Under the pieces are notes generated by a model, which saw nothing but the letters and a program-made list of their open reading frames with translations, did no database searches and was not told the origin of the DNA. The position numbers and the translations under genes were made by a program. From Gluconobacter potus (lineage in GTDB: Bacteria; Pseudomonadota; Alphaproteobacteria; Acetobacterales; Acetobacteraceae), in contig NZ_JABCQF010000007.1 in assembly GCF_015244705.1 (NCBI RefSeq), positions 62,001 through 126,000 of the forward strand: 64,000 nt of DNA. The letters are read 5' to 3'. Positions 55,699 through 63,472 of the stretch are shown in pieces (the first letter of the stretch is position 1; the number at the start of each line of letters is the position of its first letter).

Positions 55699-56720
55699 GC
55701 GAACCGCTCCAGCCAGACGCACTCAGAGCGCTGGTTATAATTCACCATATCGCGCCGCTGGCGATGCAGCCGATACGAACGGGCCACGTCACTTTCTGCC
55801 CAGATTTTCATCAGAAGGGCCGCAATGCCCTTGCTCGATGTCGGATCTGCAAAGGCATACTCCCCGAGCCACGGGAATTCGCTTGAGGCGACAACAGGCA
55901 CGGAAGACGCCATGGCGTCGGCCGCCACGATGTTGAATGTTTCGGTGAAGGATACCTGCATGCAGATATCCATCGTGGCCATCAGGCGCAGGAAATCCGC
56001 GTGTTCCTGCCAGCCATGCTCGACCAGTTCATGCCGCGACGCAGCGAACACTTCCCGCAGGTTCTTGAGGACCGGACTGCCGTTCCCTTCAACCCGCGTG
56101 GCATTGACGTGGAAGCGCAGGGATAGGCCAGCCGCATCAGCAAAAGCCATGGCGGCAATCGCCTGAACCATGTGGTTCTTGAGCGGACGGATAGCACCGA
56201 AACAGCCGATATCGATCACATCGGACGGCATGGGCTTGGCGCTGATTTCGCCTCCGGATGGGGTGGGGTAATAGTTCGGCCCATACGTGACAAGCGTCTC
56301 CGGATGAGCGCATGCCGATGCGACAACCTGCATGTCACCGACTGCTCGGGGCGCATTGCACATGACCTCTACGCCACGGGCCAGATATGCCGCCGTCCAG
56401 CCAAACGCGATGCCCTCATTGGCGAGGAAAGGCGTTTCGGAATGATCGCGCACAATCCAGCGGACGCGCGGATGAAGGGCTTTCAGAACGTTGAATTTCT
56501 CTGGCACGACCCAGAATGCCTCGACAATGACATGTGTCGGACGATAGGCCGTCACTTCCCGGTCGATGCAGTTGTTGTCCTGCACTTCGACCGCTTTGGC
56601 CTCGATCCCATGGCTGGTGAGCATGTCCACGACAAAGCGCACCGAATTGGCCAGGCCGGAGGAACCGGAGGCATAGCCCCAGTTTCCCTCGCGGCTTTTC
56701 AGGATGAAGAGCAGGCGCAT
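55695..56720 (-). CDS. GT-B glycosyltransferase (prophage)
   Basis: 341 residues. Family-4/1-like features: MRLLFILKSREGNWGYASGSSGLANSVRFVVDML at the N-terminus (loops for nucleotide-sugar), IGCFGAIRPLKNHMVQAIAAM in the second domain, and the donor-site E-x7-D motif SFTETFNIVAADAMASSVPVVAS. No signal or membrane helix, so it acts in the cytoplasm. In temperate phages such enzymes often modify host lipopolysaccharide or phage DNA, changing phage receptors. Its start is one base from the lipoprotein stop (TGATG). Confidence 0.78.
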   Translation of the reverse strand: MRLLFILKSREGNWGYASGSSGLANSVRFVVDMLTSHGIEAKAVEVQDNNCIDREVTAYRPTHVIVEAFWVVPEKFNVLKALHPRVRWIVRDHSETPFLANEGIAFGWTAAYLARGVEVMCNAPRAVGDMQVVASACAHPETLVTYGPNYYPTPSGGEISAKPMPSDVIDIGCFGAIRPLKNHMVQAIAAMAFADAAGLSLRFHVNATRVEGNGSPVLKNLREVFAASRHELVEHGWQEHADFLRLMATMDICMQVSFTETFNIVAADAMASSVPVVASSEFPWLGEYAFADPTSSKGIAALLMKIWAESDVARSYRLHRQRRDMVNYNQRSECVWLERFA

Positions 56721-57295
56721 CAGGCCGCCACCTTCAGGATGCGGAGAGCCTGAGCTTCCGTCATGGCCGGTTCAGACATGGAGACGACGCCGAGGATGCC
56801 TTCGAAAACGGATACGATGGTCTTGAGTGCAGACAGGGCCGTATTCGCGTCGGACAGGACGGAACTGGATACCGTGCTGCTCGCGCCTGTGATGGCCGAA
56901 GACAGATCGGCAGCGACCGTCTGAAGATCTGCCAGGACCGAGTTGATCGCGCTCTTCATGGTCGTGTCGTCGTAGTTGACCGTCACGCTCGATCCCGCAG
57001 CGGTTGAGAAAGCGCTCAGGGCAGCCGAAAGGGCTACCGATGCCGTCTCGATCACAGCGACAGCCGGTGCACCGATCGCCGAAGCTACCGCAGCGATGGA
57101 CAGGACCGTCGAGACCGCGTTGATGCCAGCCTGACCGTAAGCCTTCACTTTGGCGACGTTGACCGTGATGGTCGTGACGTTGCCGGACTTCGTGACAGTG
57201 CAGGCGCCAAGCATGCCGATTGCGGAGCCGGCAAGAATTGTCCCGAGGAAACCGCGGCGCGTCTGACGCGCAGTGAGGGAATTCAGATCAGTCAC
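56720..57295 (-). CDS. Tat-signal lipoprotein, Ala/Ser/Thr-rich (prophage)
   Basis: 191 residues from a GTG at 57295 with GGAGG 5 bases upstream. The first residues are VTDLNSLTARQTRRGFLGTI, a twin-Arg signal followed by a lipobox (MLGAC near residue 32). The mature part is Ala/Ser/Val-rich and helical, without Trp, similar to coat-like or superinfection-type exported phage proteins of unknown role. The ORF continues upstream to 57355 but that start lies in the terminator hairpin. An intrinsic terminator lies directly before its ribosome site. Confidence 0.65.
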   Translation of the reverse strand: MTDLNSLTARQTRRGFLGTILAGSAIGMLGACTVTKSGNVTTITVNVAKVKAYGQAGINAVSTVLSIAAVASAIGAPAVAVIETASVALSAALSAFSTAAGSSVTVNYDDTTMKSAINSVLADLQTVAADLSSAITGASSTVSSSVLSDANTALSALKTIVSVFEGILGVVSMSEPAMTEAQALRILKVAA

Positions 57296-57314
57296 AGAGG
57301 CCTCCAATAAAAAA

Positions 57315-57332
57315 ACCGCCCCGGAGGGCGGT
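57315..57332 (-). terminator. intrinsic terminator fused to the next ribosome-binding site (prophage)
   Basis: Read leftward, ACCGCCC-TCCG-GGGCGGT forms a 7-bp stem, then TTTTTTT and ATTGGAGG, the ribosome site of the lipoprotein gene. The same stem-T-run-TTGGAGG layout recurs at 60027-60046. Confidence 0.85.
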
Positions 57333-57417
57333 TGGAACAGGTCATTCATTGGCATCCCCGATCAGGGGAGCATGCTTCTAGAAAAAGAAAATCGCGCGCA
57401 CCTAAGAGAAAGCCGCG

Positions 57418-57738
57418 TCAACCAGATACTTTTGGTGGTTCACCCGATTTCGGATGTGTAGAAGCCGGATCGAGACCCAGCCTGGCGGCCTCAACGGCGC
57501 GGCTGGCGTCGGCAGGGATCATCAGGGCCTTGGCGTCGGGCTGATAGGCGTTGGTGTTCCAGCCTCTGGACTGCGCCAGGGCGGACACGGCCTTGTAGAG
57601 CAGCGCCATCCTGCTGCTGGCAGCAGGTGGCTTCCAGAAGCGCATGGCCAGAGCGGCCGCCGCGATCAGGAAGGTGAGGATCGAGACCAGATCCCCCGCA
57701 TACTGCGCCGGCAGATATGGCAGGATCGTCTGGAACAG
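57418..57738 (-). CDS. holin-like phage membrane protein lacking a canonical start codon
   Basis: 106 residues if a CTG at 57738 is used. The frame reads LFQTILPYLPAQYAGDLVSI, then a membrane helix (LTFLIAAAALAM), MRFWKPP, and a C-terminal soluble part (LYKAVSALAQSRGWNTNAYQPDAKALMIPAD) ending in a Pro-rich tail. No ATG, GTG or TTG precedes MRFW back to the in-frame TAA. The first ATG (57645) would cut the helix. The tail gene upstream runs into this one out of frame, as if a small deletion fused the two. Holin role inferred from size, helix and lysozyme neighbour. Confidence 0.5.
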   Translation of the reverse strand: MFQTILPYLPAQYAGDLVSILTFLIAAAALAMRFWKPPAASSRMALLYKAVSALAQSRGWNTNAYQPDAKALMIPADASRAVEAARLGLDPASTHPKSGEPPKVSG

Positions 57739-59108
57739 GGAGTTCCATTTTGCGTAAGCGCTCCGGAGAGCGTCATGTTGCCACTGTTATCAATGGAAAA
57801 AAGCCGGGTATTTCCGGACGAATAAACGAGCTTTGTGCCATCATATTCGACGCACTTATCTGAGCTGGCGAAGCAAATTTCCTGCTCTGGTGCAGCAGTA
57901 AATGCGATCTTCGTATTTGTCGCATTTGCGGTGGTGATTGCAGCAGTCGTGTATGATCCAGACGCATTTAAAGCTGCAGCTGATGTTGACTGATCTTGAT
58001 AAGCCGACATCCCGGTATGCGTGCCCTGAACCGAGAAGACATTGGTCGGAGAGCTCGTATTGACGATGACATCCCCCACCGACGAAGAACCGTTGATAAC
58101 AATTTTGGCGACCGACGTACTGCTGACAATGTTGAGGTTCGAGCTGGTGGATGGTCCGGTCAGGAGCACATCGTGCTGACCTGCGCTTTCAGAGAAAATG
58201 CCCGCGACCGAGTGACTTCCAGCCGAATGGTATCCGTAGACGCCGCCACCTTCAGACATGATGTCATTGTCGCTTGCCACATCGGCGGTGCCTCCATTAG
58301 CCTTGCCCCCGATGAAAATGCCATCATGATAAGATGCAACGGTCTGGCCCGAGGACGCACCGAAGAAAATCCCAGCCAGGCTGGTAAAGCGCGACGTGGT
58401 GTTCAGAAATTCATTAACAATGAAGCACCCGTCTTGCCCATTACAGTCAAGATCGGCGTTGTTTAAGTCTCCCTCAGCGCCGATAGTGGACATATTGGCG
58501 GCCATACCACCCGCCGCGTTCATTGTACCAGAACCGGGCTGCCCATATAGCGTATTACTACCCGTAGATGGACTGAAATTTCGAGAAATATTCCAGTTAA
58601 TTCCCCATCCTGGGCCGCTCTGCGTGTCCTGCATCGCACCGAAATACGCGGCCATCTTCGCACCGGGAGCTGCAATTCCGCCGGTAGCTGAATCACGTCC
58701 AGTATTCATGTAGAGGCCGAAGTACCCCTGATATTCCCACTGCGGACCTAACGTCGTAGAGCCATAGGACGAAAACGCCGTCATCACCGGCCCGCCAGCA
58801 CCTTCAGTCGTCGGGCACGACGCTACGGGGCAGGTTGGAATGGATGGGTTGGCAGGAATGCTGATTTCCGTGGCAGATATTACGGCGTTACGGAGGGTCT
58901 GTCCTAGAGACTGACCGTTTATGGCATCAACTTTTGGCCCAATAGCTGCAGCGACAGCCGGAGACGATACGATGTCTGATGGGTTTCCGGTCGCCATATA
59001 CGATTTCCATGCTGGCATCGTATTGACAGGAAAGGTTTGAGCTTGTGCAGGGGGCGTAAAAAGTATGACGCCTCCACAAGCCAAAAGCACCGAAGGAAAG
59101 AGTTTCAT
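57666..59108 (-). CDS. putative tail fibre/spike protein with Sec signal peptide (prophage)
   Basis: 480 residues from the ATG at 59108 (GGAA upstream; longer frames overlap the lysozyme gene). It begins with a clear Sec signal MKLFPSVLLACGGVILFTPP and AQAQ. The remainder is Ser/Thr/Gly-rich beta-type sequence, with VNGSSSVGDVIVNTSS and a final FSIDNSGNMTLSGALTQNG repeat-like unit typical of fibre shafts. The last 25 residues, from GTPCSRRSCHICRR, are basic, unlike the rest, and read through the holin-like gene out of frame: probably a frameshifted end. An exported or surface protein is likely. Confidence 0.6.
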   Translation of the reverse strand: MKLFPSVLLACGGVILFTPPAQAQTFPVNTMPAWKSYMATGNPSDIVSSPAVAAAIGPKVDAINGQSLGQTLRNAVISATEISIPANPSIPTCPVASCPTTEGAGGPVMTAFSSYGSTTLGPQWEYQGYFGLYMNTGRDSATGGIAAPGAKMAAYFGAMQDTQSGPGWGINWNISRNFSPSTGSNTLYGQPGSGTMNAAGGMAANMSTIGAEGDLNNADLDCNGQDGCFIVNEFLNTTSRFTSLAGIFFGASSGQTVASYHDGIFIGGKANGGTADVASDNDIMSEGGGVYGYHSAGSHSVAGIFSESAGQHDVLLTGPSTSSNLNIVSSTSVAKIVINGSSSVGDVIVNTSSPTNVFSVQGTHTGMSAYQDQSTSAAALNASGSYTTAAITTANATNTKIAFTAAPEQEICFASSDKCVEYDGTKLVYSSGNTRLFSIDNSGNMTLSGALTQNGTPCSRRSCHICRRSMRGIWSRSSPS

Positions 59109-59130
59109 CTGCCATTTCCTGATGGATTGG

Positions 59131-59610
59131 TTACGCCGCGATGGCGGCTTGGAAATCAGGGATATTCGCCAGAGCGCAGGCCGAACCGAGCGGGGAATTG
59201 TACCAGCGCTTGTGGTACTGTGCTTGACCGGCCGCATCATCAGCCGCAGGGATCGGTTCAGGGGCCAGAAGGATCTTCGTGGCGCACATGGCCGCGCCGT
59301 AAAGCGGCAAGGTGATCATCAGATCGGCTGCGTGCGGTTGACCAGAGAGCAACTGGTTCAGGCCCGATGCGATCCTTGAGCGGGATGGTGCCGGAAGGGA
59401 GTTCTTCCAGATGTCGTCATGGGTGGCCGGCTCCATCTGCCAGAAGCCTTTGGCCGGGCCACCGTTGAGTTGCTCCAGCCAGACATAGCCGCTCTCGACC
59501 AGGCCGATACCGGTGACGATGTTGAGATGTGCCGGGTCGTCCAGACCAATCGCCTGGAGTGCCGGCCGGATCCACAGACGCTTGATCTGTGAGAGGTTCA
59601 GGCCGGCCAT
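59131..59610 (-). CDS. phage lysozyme/lytic transglycosylase-like endolysin
   Basis: 159 residues. The catalytic Glu is probably Glu39 in IVTGIGLVESGYVWLEQL, followed by the SLT-like GPAKGFWQMEPATHDDIW. A long middle loop and C-terminal YHKRWYNSPLGSA complete the fold. No signal peptide, so release depends on a holin. Its start overlaps the stop of the coiled-coil gene by one base, and the tail-type gene follows after 22 bases. It cleaves peptidoglycan during lysis. Confidence 0.75.
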   Translation of the reverse strand: MAGLNLSQIKRLWIRPALQAIGLDDPAHLNIVTGIGLVESGYVWLEQLNGGPAKGFWQMEPATHDDIWKNSLPAPSRSRIASGLNQLLSGQPHAADLMITLPLYGAAMCATKILLAPEPIPAADDAAGQAQYHKRWYNSPLGSACALANIPDFQAAIAA

Positions 59611-60008
59611 TACAGGTGAGCTTTCAGATAGGCCCCGATCGCGATCAGGGCCGCCAGAATGTAGGGACCGAAGGTCGCAGCCACCCAGAACATGGTTTTC
59701 TGGGACTTGTCGCGTTCGGCCCGCTCGTCCTGCGCGGCATCGAGCTTCTTTTCGATCGTTTTCAGAGAGGCATTGGTATCCGTCATGGTCTGCATGACGT
59801 TGGCAATCTGGGTCTTGATGTCCTGAATCGTCGCCCGGAGAGACTGAACTTCCGTCTTCATTTCCTGCCGGAACTCATCATGCCGGTCTTCGACCTTGGA
59901 CAAGGCCGTCTCAAGCGTCAGGATACGATCTTCAGCAGCCCGCAGGCTCTCTTCTGCGGTGCGCAGACGCTCACGCAATTCTGCGCTACCGGCAGTTTCA
60001 TCGGGCAT
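59610..60008 (-). CDS. coiled-coil protein with C-terminal TM helix, XhlA-like lysis accessory (prophage)
   Basis: 132 residues from the ATG at 60008 with GGAGG upstream. Residues about 8-95 form a continuous heptad coiled coil (LRERLRTAEESLRAAEDRIL and further), followed by a single membrane helix (FWVAATFGPYILAALIAIGAYL) and a short basic tail. This layout is typical of XhlA-type and spanin-accessory phage lysis proteins. Being ahead of the lysozyme gene supports the role. Confidence 0.65.
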   Translation of the reverse strand: MPDETAGSAELRERLRTAEESLRAAEDRILTLETALSKVEDRHDEFRQEMKTEVQSLRATIQDIKTQIANVMQTMTDTNASLKTIEKKLDAAQDERAERDKSQKTMFWVAATFGPYILAALIAIGAYLKAHL

Positions 60009-60026
60009 GCGGCCCTCCAATAAAAA

Positions 60027-60046
60027 AGCCGCCTCAGAGGGCGGCT
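60027..60046 (-). terminator. intrinsic terminator directly before the coiled-coil gene (prophage)
   Basis: AGCCGCC-CTCTGA-GGCGGCT (7-bp stem) is followed leftward by a T-run and ATTGGAGG, the ribosome site of the coiled-coil gene. It lies between the fibre gene and the lysis genes. Confidence 0.85.
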
Positions 60047-60070
60047 GTGACAGTCAGATAGTCAGACGGA

Positions 60071-62608
60071 TCAGTTCGCTGCCACTACACCATCATCAGA
60101 CCGCCAGGTTCCAGCGCTATCCTTGAAAACCCACCGACCGGTTCCGGCGCCTGATGCTTGTCCTGAATTCAGGCAATCGCGACACCAAAGGCGGGCAGAT
60201 TCCTCGAAAGAACTTGTGCTGGACGTGATGGACAAGAGGATACGGCCCGTATCGATGGAATCTGCGCCTTCGGAGTGGAGCATTCCCCCGGCCCCGATGG
60301 TAATATCGCCACCGAACGTAGCGGCTCCGCTGGTGCTTACGCTGCCCGCACTGACCACACCGGTAGTCGAGACCGAGCCGCCCGATATTTTCCCGGCCGC
60401 GGTTACGGTAGCGCCGGATACGTCTGCTGTCGCTGCAAGGGATTTCCCGGAGACCGCACCCGTACTTGTCAGCGAAGAACTGTTAATGGCTCCTGCCGAA
60501 ACCGCGCCGGAGATATTGACGGTTCCGTCCCCGTTTACCCGGAGACCACAGGTCGTCGCGTAGCCGCAGAGTGAAATACTGCCGTAGTTGGCGCCGACGT
60601 TCCACTCGATATCGCCCTGCTTGGAGCCGCCCGGATCCCCATCCGCCGGAATGGCGCCATCTACAGTCGGCCCCAAATGGGTCACGACCCGCTGCCAGCC
60701 ATCTGCGGCCGATGGGTTCCCGCTATCGTTCCACAGCACCATCTGGAATTGGTTCTTCGTCCCAACGCCAACAGGCATCTGCCAAATCTGGTAACTTTGT
60801 GTCGGGTTGTCCGTGGTGAGTTGCTGCTGCTTCAGTGAGGGCACAAAGATGTTGTCGCCATCGATCAGCCAGTTCCCGATACCACCGTCAAAGACGATGT
60901 GATGCGGGATATCGCCCCCGAAAAGATACTCGTAGCTGTCTGTCGTGAGCGCTGCGGGCTGGTTTCCCGCGTTCATCGAATGGCCTTGAAAATAGATGGA
61001 GTTTGCAGGAGCAGTCCCATTAACTACGGTCGGTCCATCCTCTTCATCCATCGTAAACTGGTGGATCAACGACTTGTTCGTGGCGCTCGGGATGAGGTCA
61101 CGGGCATCGATGATGGCGTACCAGTTGTTTGCGAACGCACTGGATGCGGCTCCGCCTCCGATAAACACGACAGGTGACGTATATTTGCTCCAGACGGTAT
61201 CGAGCGTTGTCGTCTGCGGAACCTGTCCCGATGCCCCCGTTCCCCATGATGGGACATCCCACCCCCAAACAGCGATAGTCGTATCACCCGCCGCGGGTGC
61301 CGTTTTCACGACTGCCGCATAAAGGTTCCGTTTCGGAAGAGTGCCCGCAGTATTCGTCAGAGACAGCGCAGGATTGGGGCTGTTCGTTGTGACATACATG
61401 CTCGGGTGGATCTGCGCGGCCTGAGAAGCCGTCAGTGGTGCTTGCAGAACGATTGACGTAGCGGTGTAGGACGCAACCGGAAGGACGAGCCGGGCTTGCT
61501 GATTGCCGAACAGAATGCAGTGGGCCGCCGTGTCAAATCCACCCATCGCAACGATCGATGTTGCGCCGCCTTCGGGGGGCTGTTCGGAGATTGGGTTTCG
61601 GGACGTATAAACCGAACCAAGCATATTCAGCGCATAACCACAGCCTGCGGAATATGGTCCGTATGGATCAGTCTGTTGTAAAACTTGCCGCTGCATGTAA
61701 GTTCCATCTGCGTACTGTCTCCACCCACCGATCAAGTCGGCCTCGTAACCCCTCGCCGGGTCGAACCCGCCAGCGAAGGTATCGGAAAGATAATTCGCAA
61801 AAGCGTCTGCACCTGCGATCATTTTACCTGTCAGCAGGTTTGCCGTCACATTCCCGTTCGCATCCAGTCCTGCCACGCCTGACGGAACGCCCTTCTGAGA
61901 GCTCGGAATCAGTTCGGATGACAGGTTCACCGGAGCCGTCGTCAATGTCGCCACAACCGTAGCAACCGAACCAGCAGACAGGGAGCTGCCGGACGGGGTG
62001 GCGGCCGGAGCCGTCTGATACCCCCAGCCGCCAAGCGTCACACCTGCTCCCGCCAGTCCCCAGCCGAGGCTGAATTCTGGCGGCGTGCATCCCGACGTTG
62101 TGGATGTCAGGGTCACGGGATTGGCTGGCACATCTGCCGCCGACCCGGCCGTCCCGCCGACCGAAACGGTGACGACAGATCCGGACAGCCCGTTCCCATC
62201 CGAGACAATGATTTTCGTGCCGGTGCCGGCCAGCGTGAACACGCTTGAGGCCGGACAGGCATTGCCGGCCGCCGTTACCGTTGCTGACGTGACCGTATAG
62301 CCAGAGGGGACGATCTGGGCTGTCTGTCCCAGAGCGTTGCCGGCAGTCGTGAGCGTCAGCGGCAGATCGGCCGGGGCATAGGCGCCTGGCTCTGTCACGG
62401 TGACCGCACTGACATGCCCGGAATACAGGGATGGCGGGTTCAGCGGAGCTCCGATCCGGCCCGCGCCGTCGAAGAGCGGCAGACTGGACGGCGTCGTGGT
62501 CGATCCATCGAGCGCGTGCCCTGTTCCCGGAACGACAAAGGGCGCAGCGCGGGCCGCACCTGACAGGACGAGTGCCAGCACTGCGCCGATGGTGGAGAAT
62601 GTCTTCAT
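60071..62608 (-). CDS. large tail fibre-like protein with Sec signal peptide (prophage)
   Basis: 845 residues. Signal MKTFSTIGAVLALVLSGAARA precedes a low-complexity Gly/Ser/Thr/Ala-rich protein. The C-terminal 150 residues hold short repeats (VSAGAINSSSLTSTGAVSG, ISGGSVSTTGVVSAGSVSTSG) and a fibre-tip-like end RWVFKDSAGTWRSDDGVVAAN. The middle has LIGGWRQYADGTYMQRQV and YFQGHSMNAGNQPAAL. Host-recognition fibre or spike is likely, and the Sec signal is unusual for an intracellularly assembled tail. Four-base overlap with the upstream gene. Confidence 0.6.
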   Translation of the reverse strand: MKTFSTIGAVLALVLSGAARAAPFVVPGTGHALDGSTTTPSSLPLFDGAGRIGAPLNPPSLYSGHVSAVTVTEPGAYAPADLPLTLTTAGNALGQTAQIVPSGYTVTSATVTAAGNACPASSVFTLAGTGTKIIVSDGNGLSGSVVTVSVGGTAGSAADVPANPVTLTSTTSGCTPPEFSLGWGLAGAGVTLGGWGYQTAPAATPSGSSLSAGSVATVVATLTTAPVNLSSELIPSSQKGVPSGVAGLDANGNVTANLLTGKMIAGADAFANYLSDTFAGGFDPARGYEADLIGGWRQYADGTYMQRQVLQQTDPYGPYSAGCGYALNMLGSVYTSRNPISEQPPEGGATSIVAMGGFDTAAHCILFGNQQARLVLPVASYTATSIVLQAPLTASQAAQIHPSMYVTTNSPNPALSLTNTAGTLPKRNLYAAVVKTAPAAGDTTIAVWGWDVPSWGTGASGQVPQTTTLDTVWSKYTSPVVFIGGGAASSAFANNWYAIIDARDLIPSATNKSLIHQFTMDEEDGPTVVNGTAPANSIYFQGHSMNAGNQPAALTTDSYEYLFGGDIPHHIVFDGGIGNWLIDGDNIFVPSLKQQQLTTDNPTQSYQIWQMPVGVGTKNQFQMVLWNDSGNPSAADGWQRVVTHLGPTVDGAIPADGDPGGSKQGDIEWNVGANYGSISLCGYATTCGLRVNGDGTVNISGAVSAGAINSSSLTSTGAVSGKSLAATADVSGATVTAAGKISGGSVSTTGVVSAGSVSTSGAATFGGDITIGAGGMLHSEGADSIDTGRILLSITSSTSSFEESARLWCRDCLNSGQASGAGTGRWVFKDSAGTWRSDDGVVAAN

Positions 62609-63021
62609 GTTCCAGCGCTCACAATCGAGGGGGTCGGCACCCCGTTATTGTTCCAGTAGGTATTGCCGCCGGTTCCGGGATCGCTCGTCGGGAGCGACGC
62701 AATCCATCCGTCATAGGATTTCCCCTGCGCTGCCGGCGTGAGGATCACACCACTTTCTGTTCCGGTGATCGGGCTGTAGGACAGAACACCAGCGTCCAGG
62801 AACCAGCCACCACCCTCCGGCGCCGCGGTCGGAAGCGTTGGCCCGATCCGGGTCAGTCCGAGCGCCAGGATCGAAGATGCAAAATTCCCGGCCGTGATGT
62901 TGCATGGCGCATAGCCCGTGAGAGTGCCCTGGACATCCGTAACGGGCCGAAGGAAGACGAGCAGATCCGTCGCCTGCACGCTGGTCTGCGTGAGAGCTGG
63001 ATCAGATGCGAGTTGTGGCAT
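62605..63021 (-). CDS. phage protein of unknown function, probable tail-associated
   Basis: 138 residues, beginning MPQLASDPALTQTSVQATDL and ending YWNNNGVPTPSIVSAGT. Gly/Thr/Pro-rich with no membrane helix or signal. The C-terminal GGTAGTGG-like content resembles short fibre-adaptor proteins. It lies between tail-type genes and shares four bases with the next gene, so a tail role is inferred from context. Confidence 0.55.
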   Translation of the reverse strand: MPQLASDPALTQTSVQATDLLVFLRPVTDVQGTLTGYAPCNITAGNFASSILALGLTRIGPTLPTAAPEGGGWFLDAGVLSYSPITGTESGVILTPAAQGKSYDGWIASLPTSDPGTGGNTYWNNNGVPTPSIVSAGT

Positions 63022-63025
63022 TGGC

Positions 63026-63472
63026 TTACCCGAAGATCAGGGGGGTTCCGGAGGCGTCAGGCACAATGGCCGCACCGAGAAGAAAGGCGTTGGGCGCATA
63101 GGCGGGAACAGCCGGGGTGATCAGGGACGGCGCAGGACGAACCACGATCGAAACCGAGGTATCCAGGGTTACGTCGAACGATGTCCGGACCGAGATCATG
63201 ACCTGCTGCGGACCAGAGGCACTCCACTGGGTCCAGAGCGCCACGACGGGACCGAACATGCTCACCCAGGCGATCGATGCTCCGTCGCACTGCGCTTCGG
63301 CGGCGACAATCCGCTCACCACGATCCAGCAGCCCTGAGAAATCAACGCCATAATCCGCACCTGAGCCCAATGCCGCATTGGGCCAGCAGAGCAGAAGCGG
63401 CGCGTTGATCCCGCGAACCCGGAATGCGGGTGGCACGTCCGCACGCACGATGCGCCGGCAGGGTGTGTGCAT
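63026..63472 (-). CDS. phage protein of unknown function, tail-associated by context
   Basis: 148 residues from the ATG at 63472, which overlaps the stop of the upstream gene; the longer frame to 63862 is a shadow. Mixed beta-type sequence (WVSMFGPVVALWTQWSASGP, then SFDVTLDTSVSIVVRPAPS). I do not recognise a family. It is coupled with the glycine-rich protein upstream and precedes the small tail-like gene by a few bases. Confidence 0.55.
   Translation of the reverse strand: MHTPCRRIVRADVPPAFRVRGINAPLLLCWPNAALGSGADYGVDFSGLLDRGERIVAAEAQCDGASIAWVSMFGPVVALWTQWSASGPQQVMISVRTSFDVTLDTSVSIVVRPAPSLITPAVPAYAPNAFLLGAAIVPDASGTPLIFG

Noticed and set aside
57491-57748. An 85-residue minus frame beginning MELPVPDD, overlapping the holin-like gene.
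   Set aside because: It has an ATG but basic, Gly/Arg-rich shadow composition, while the alternative frame shows a clean membrane helix.
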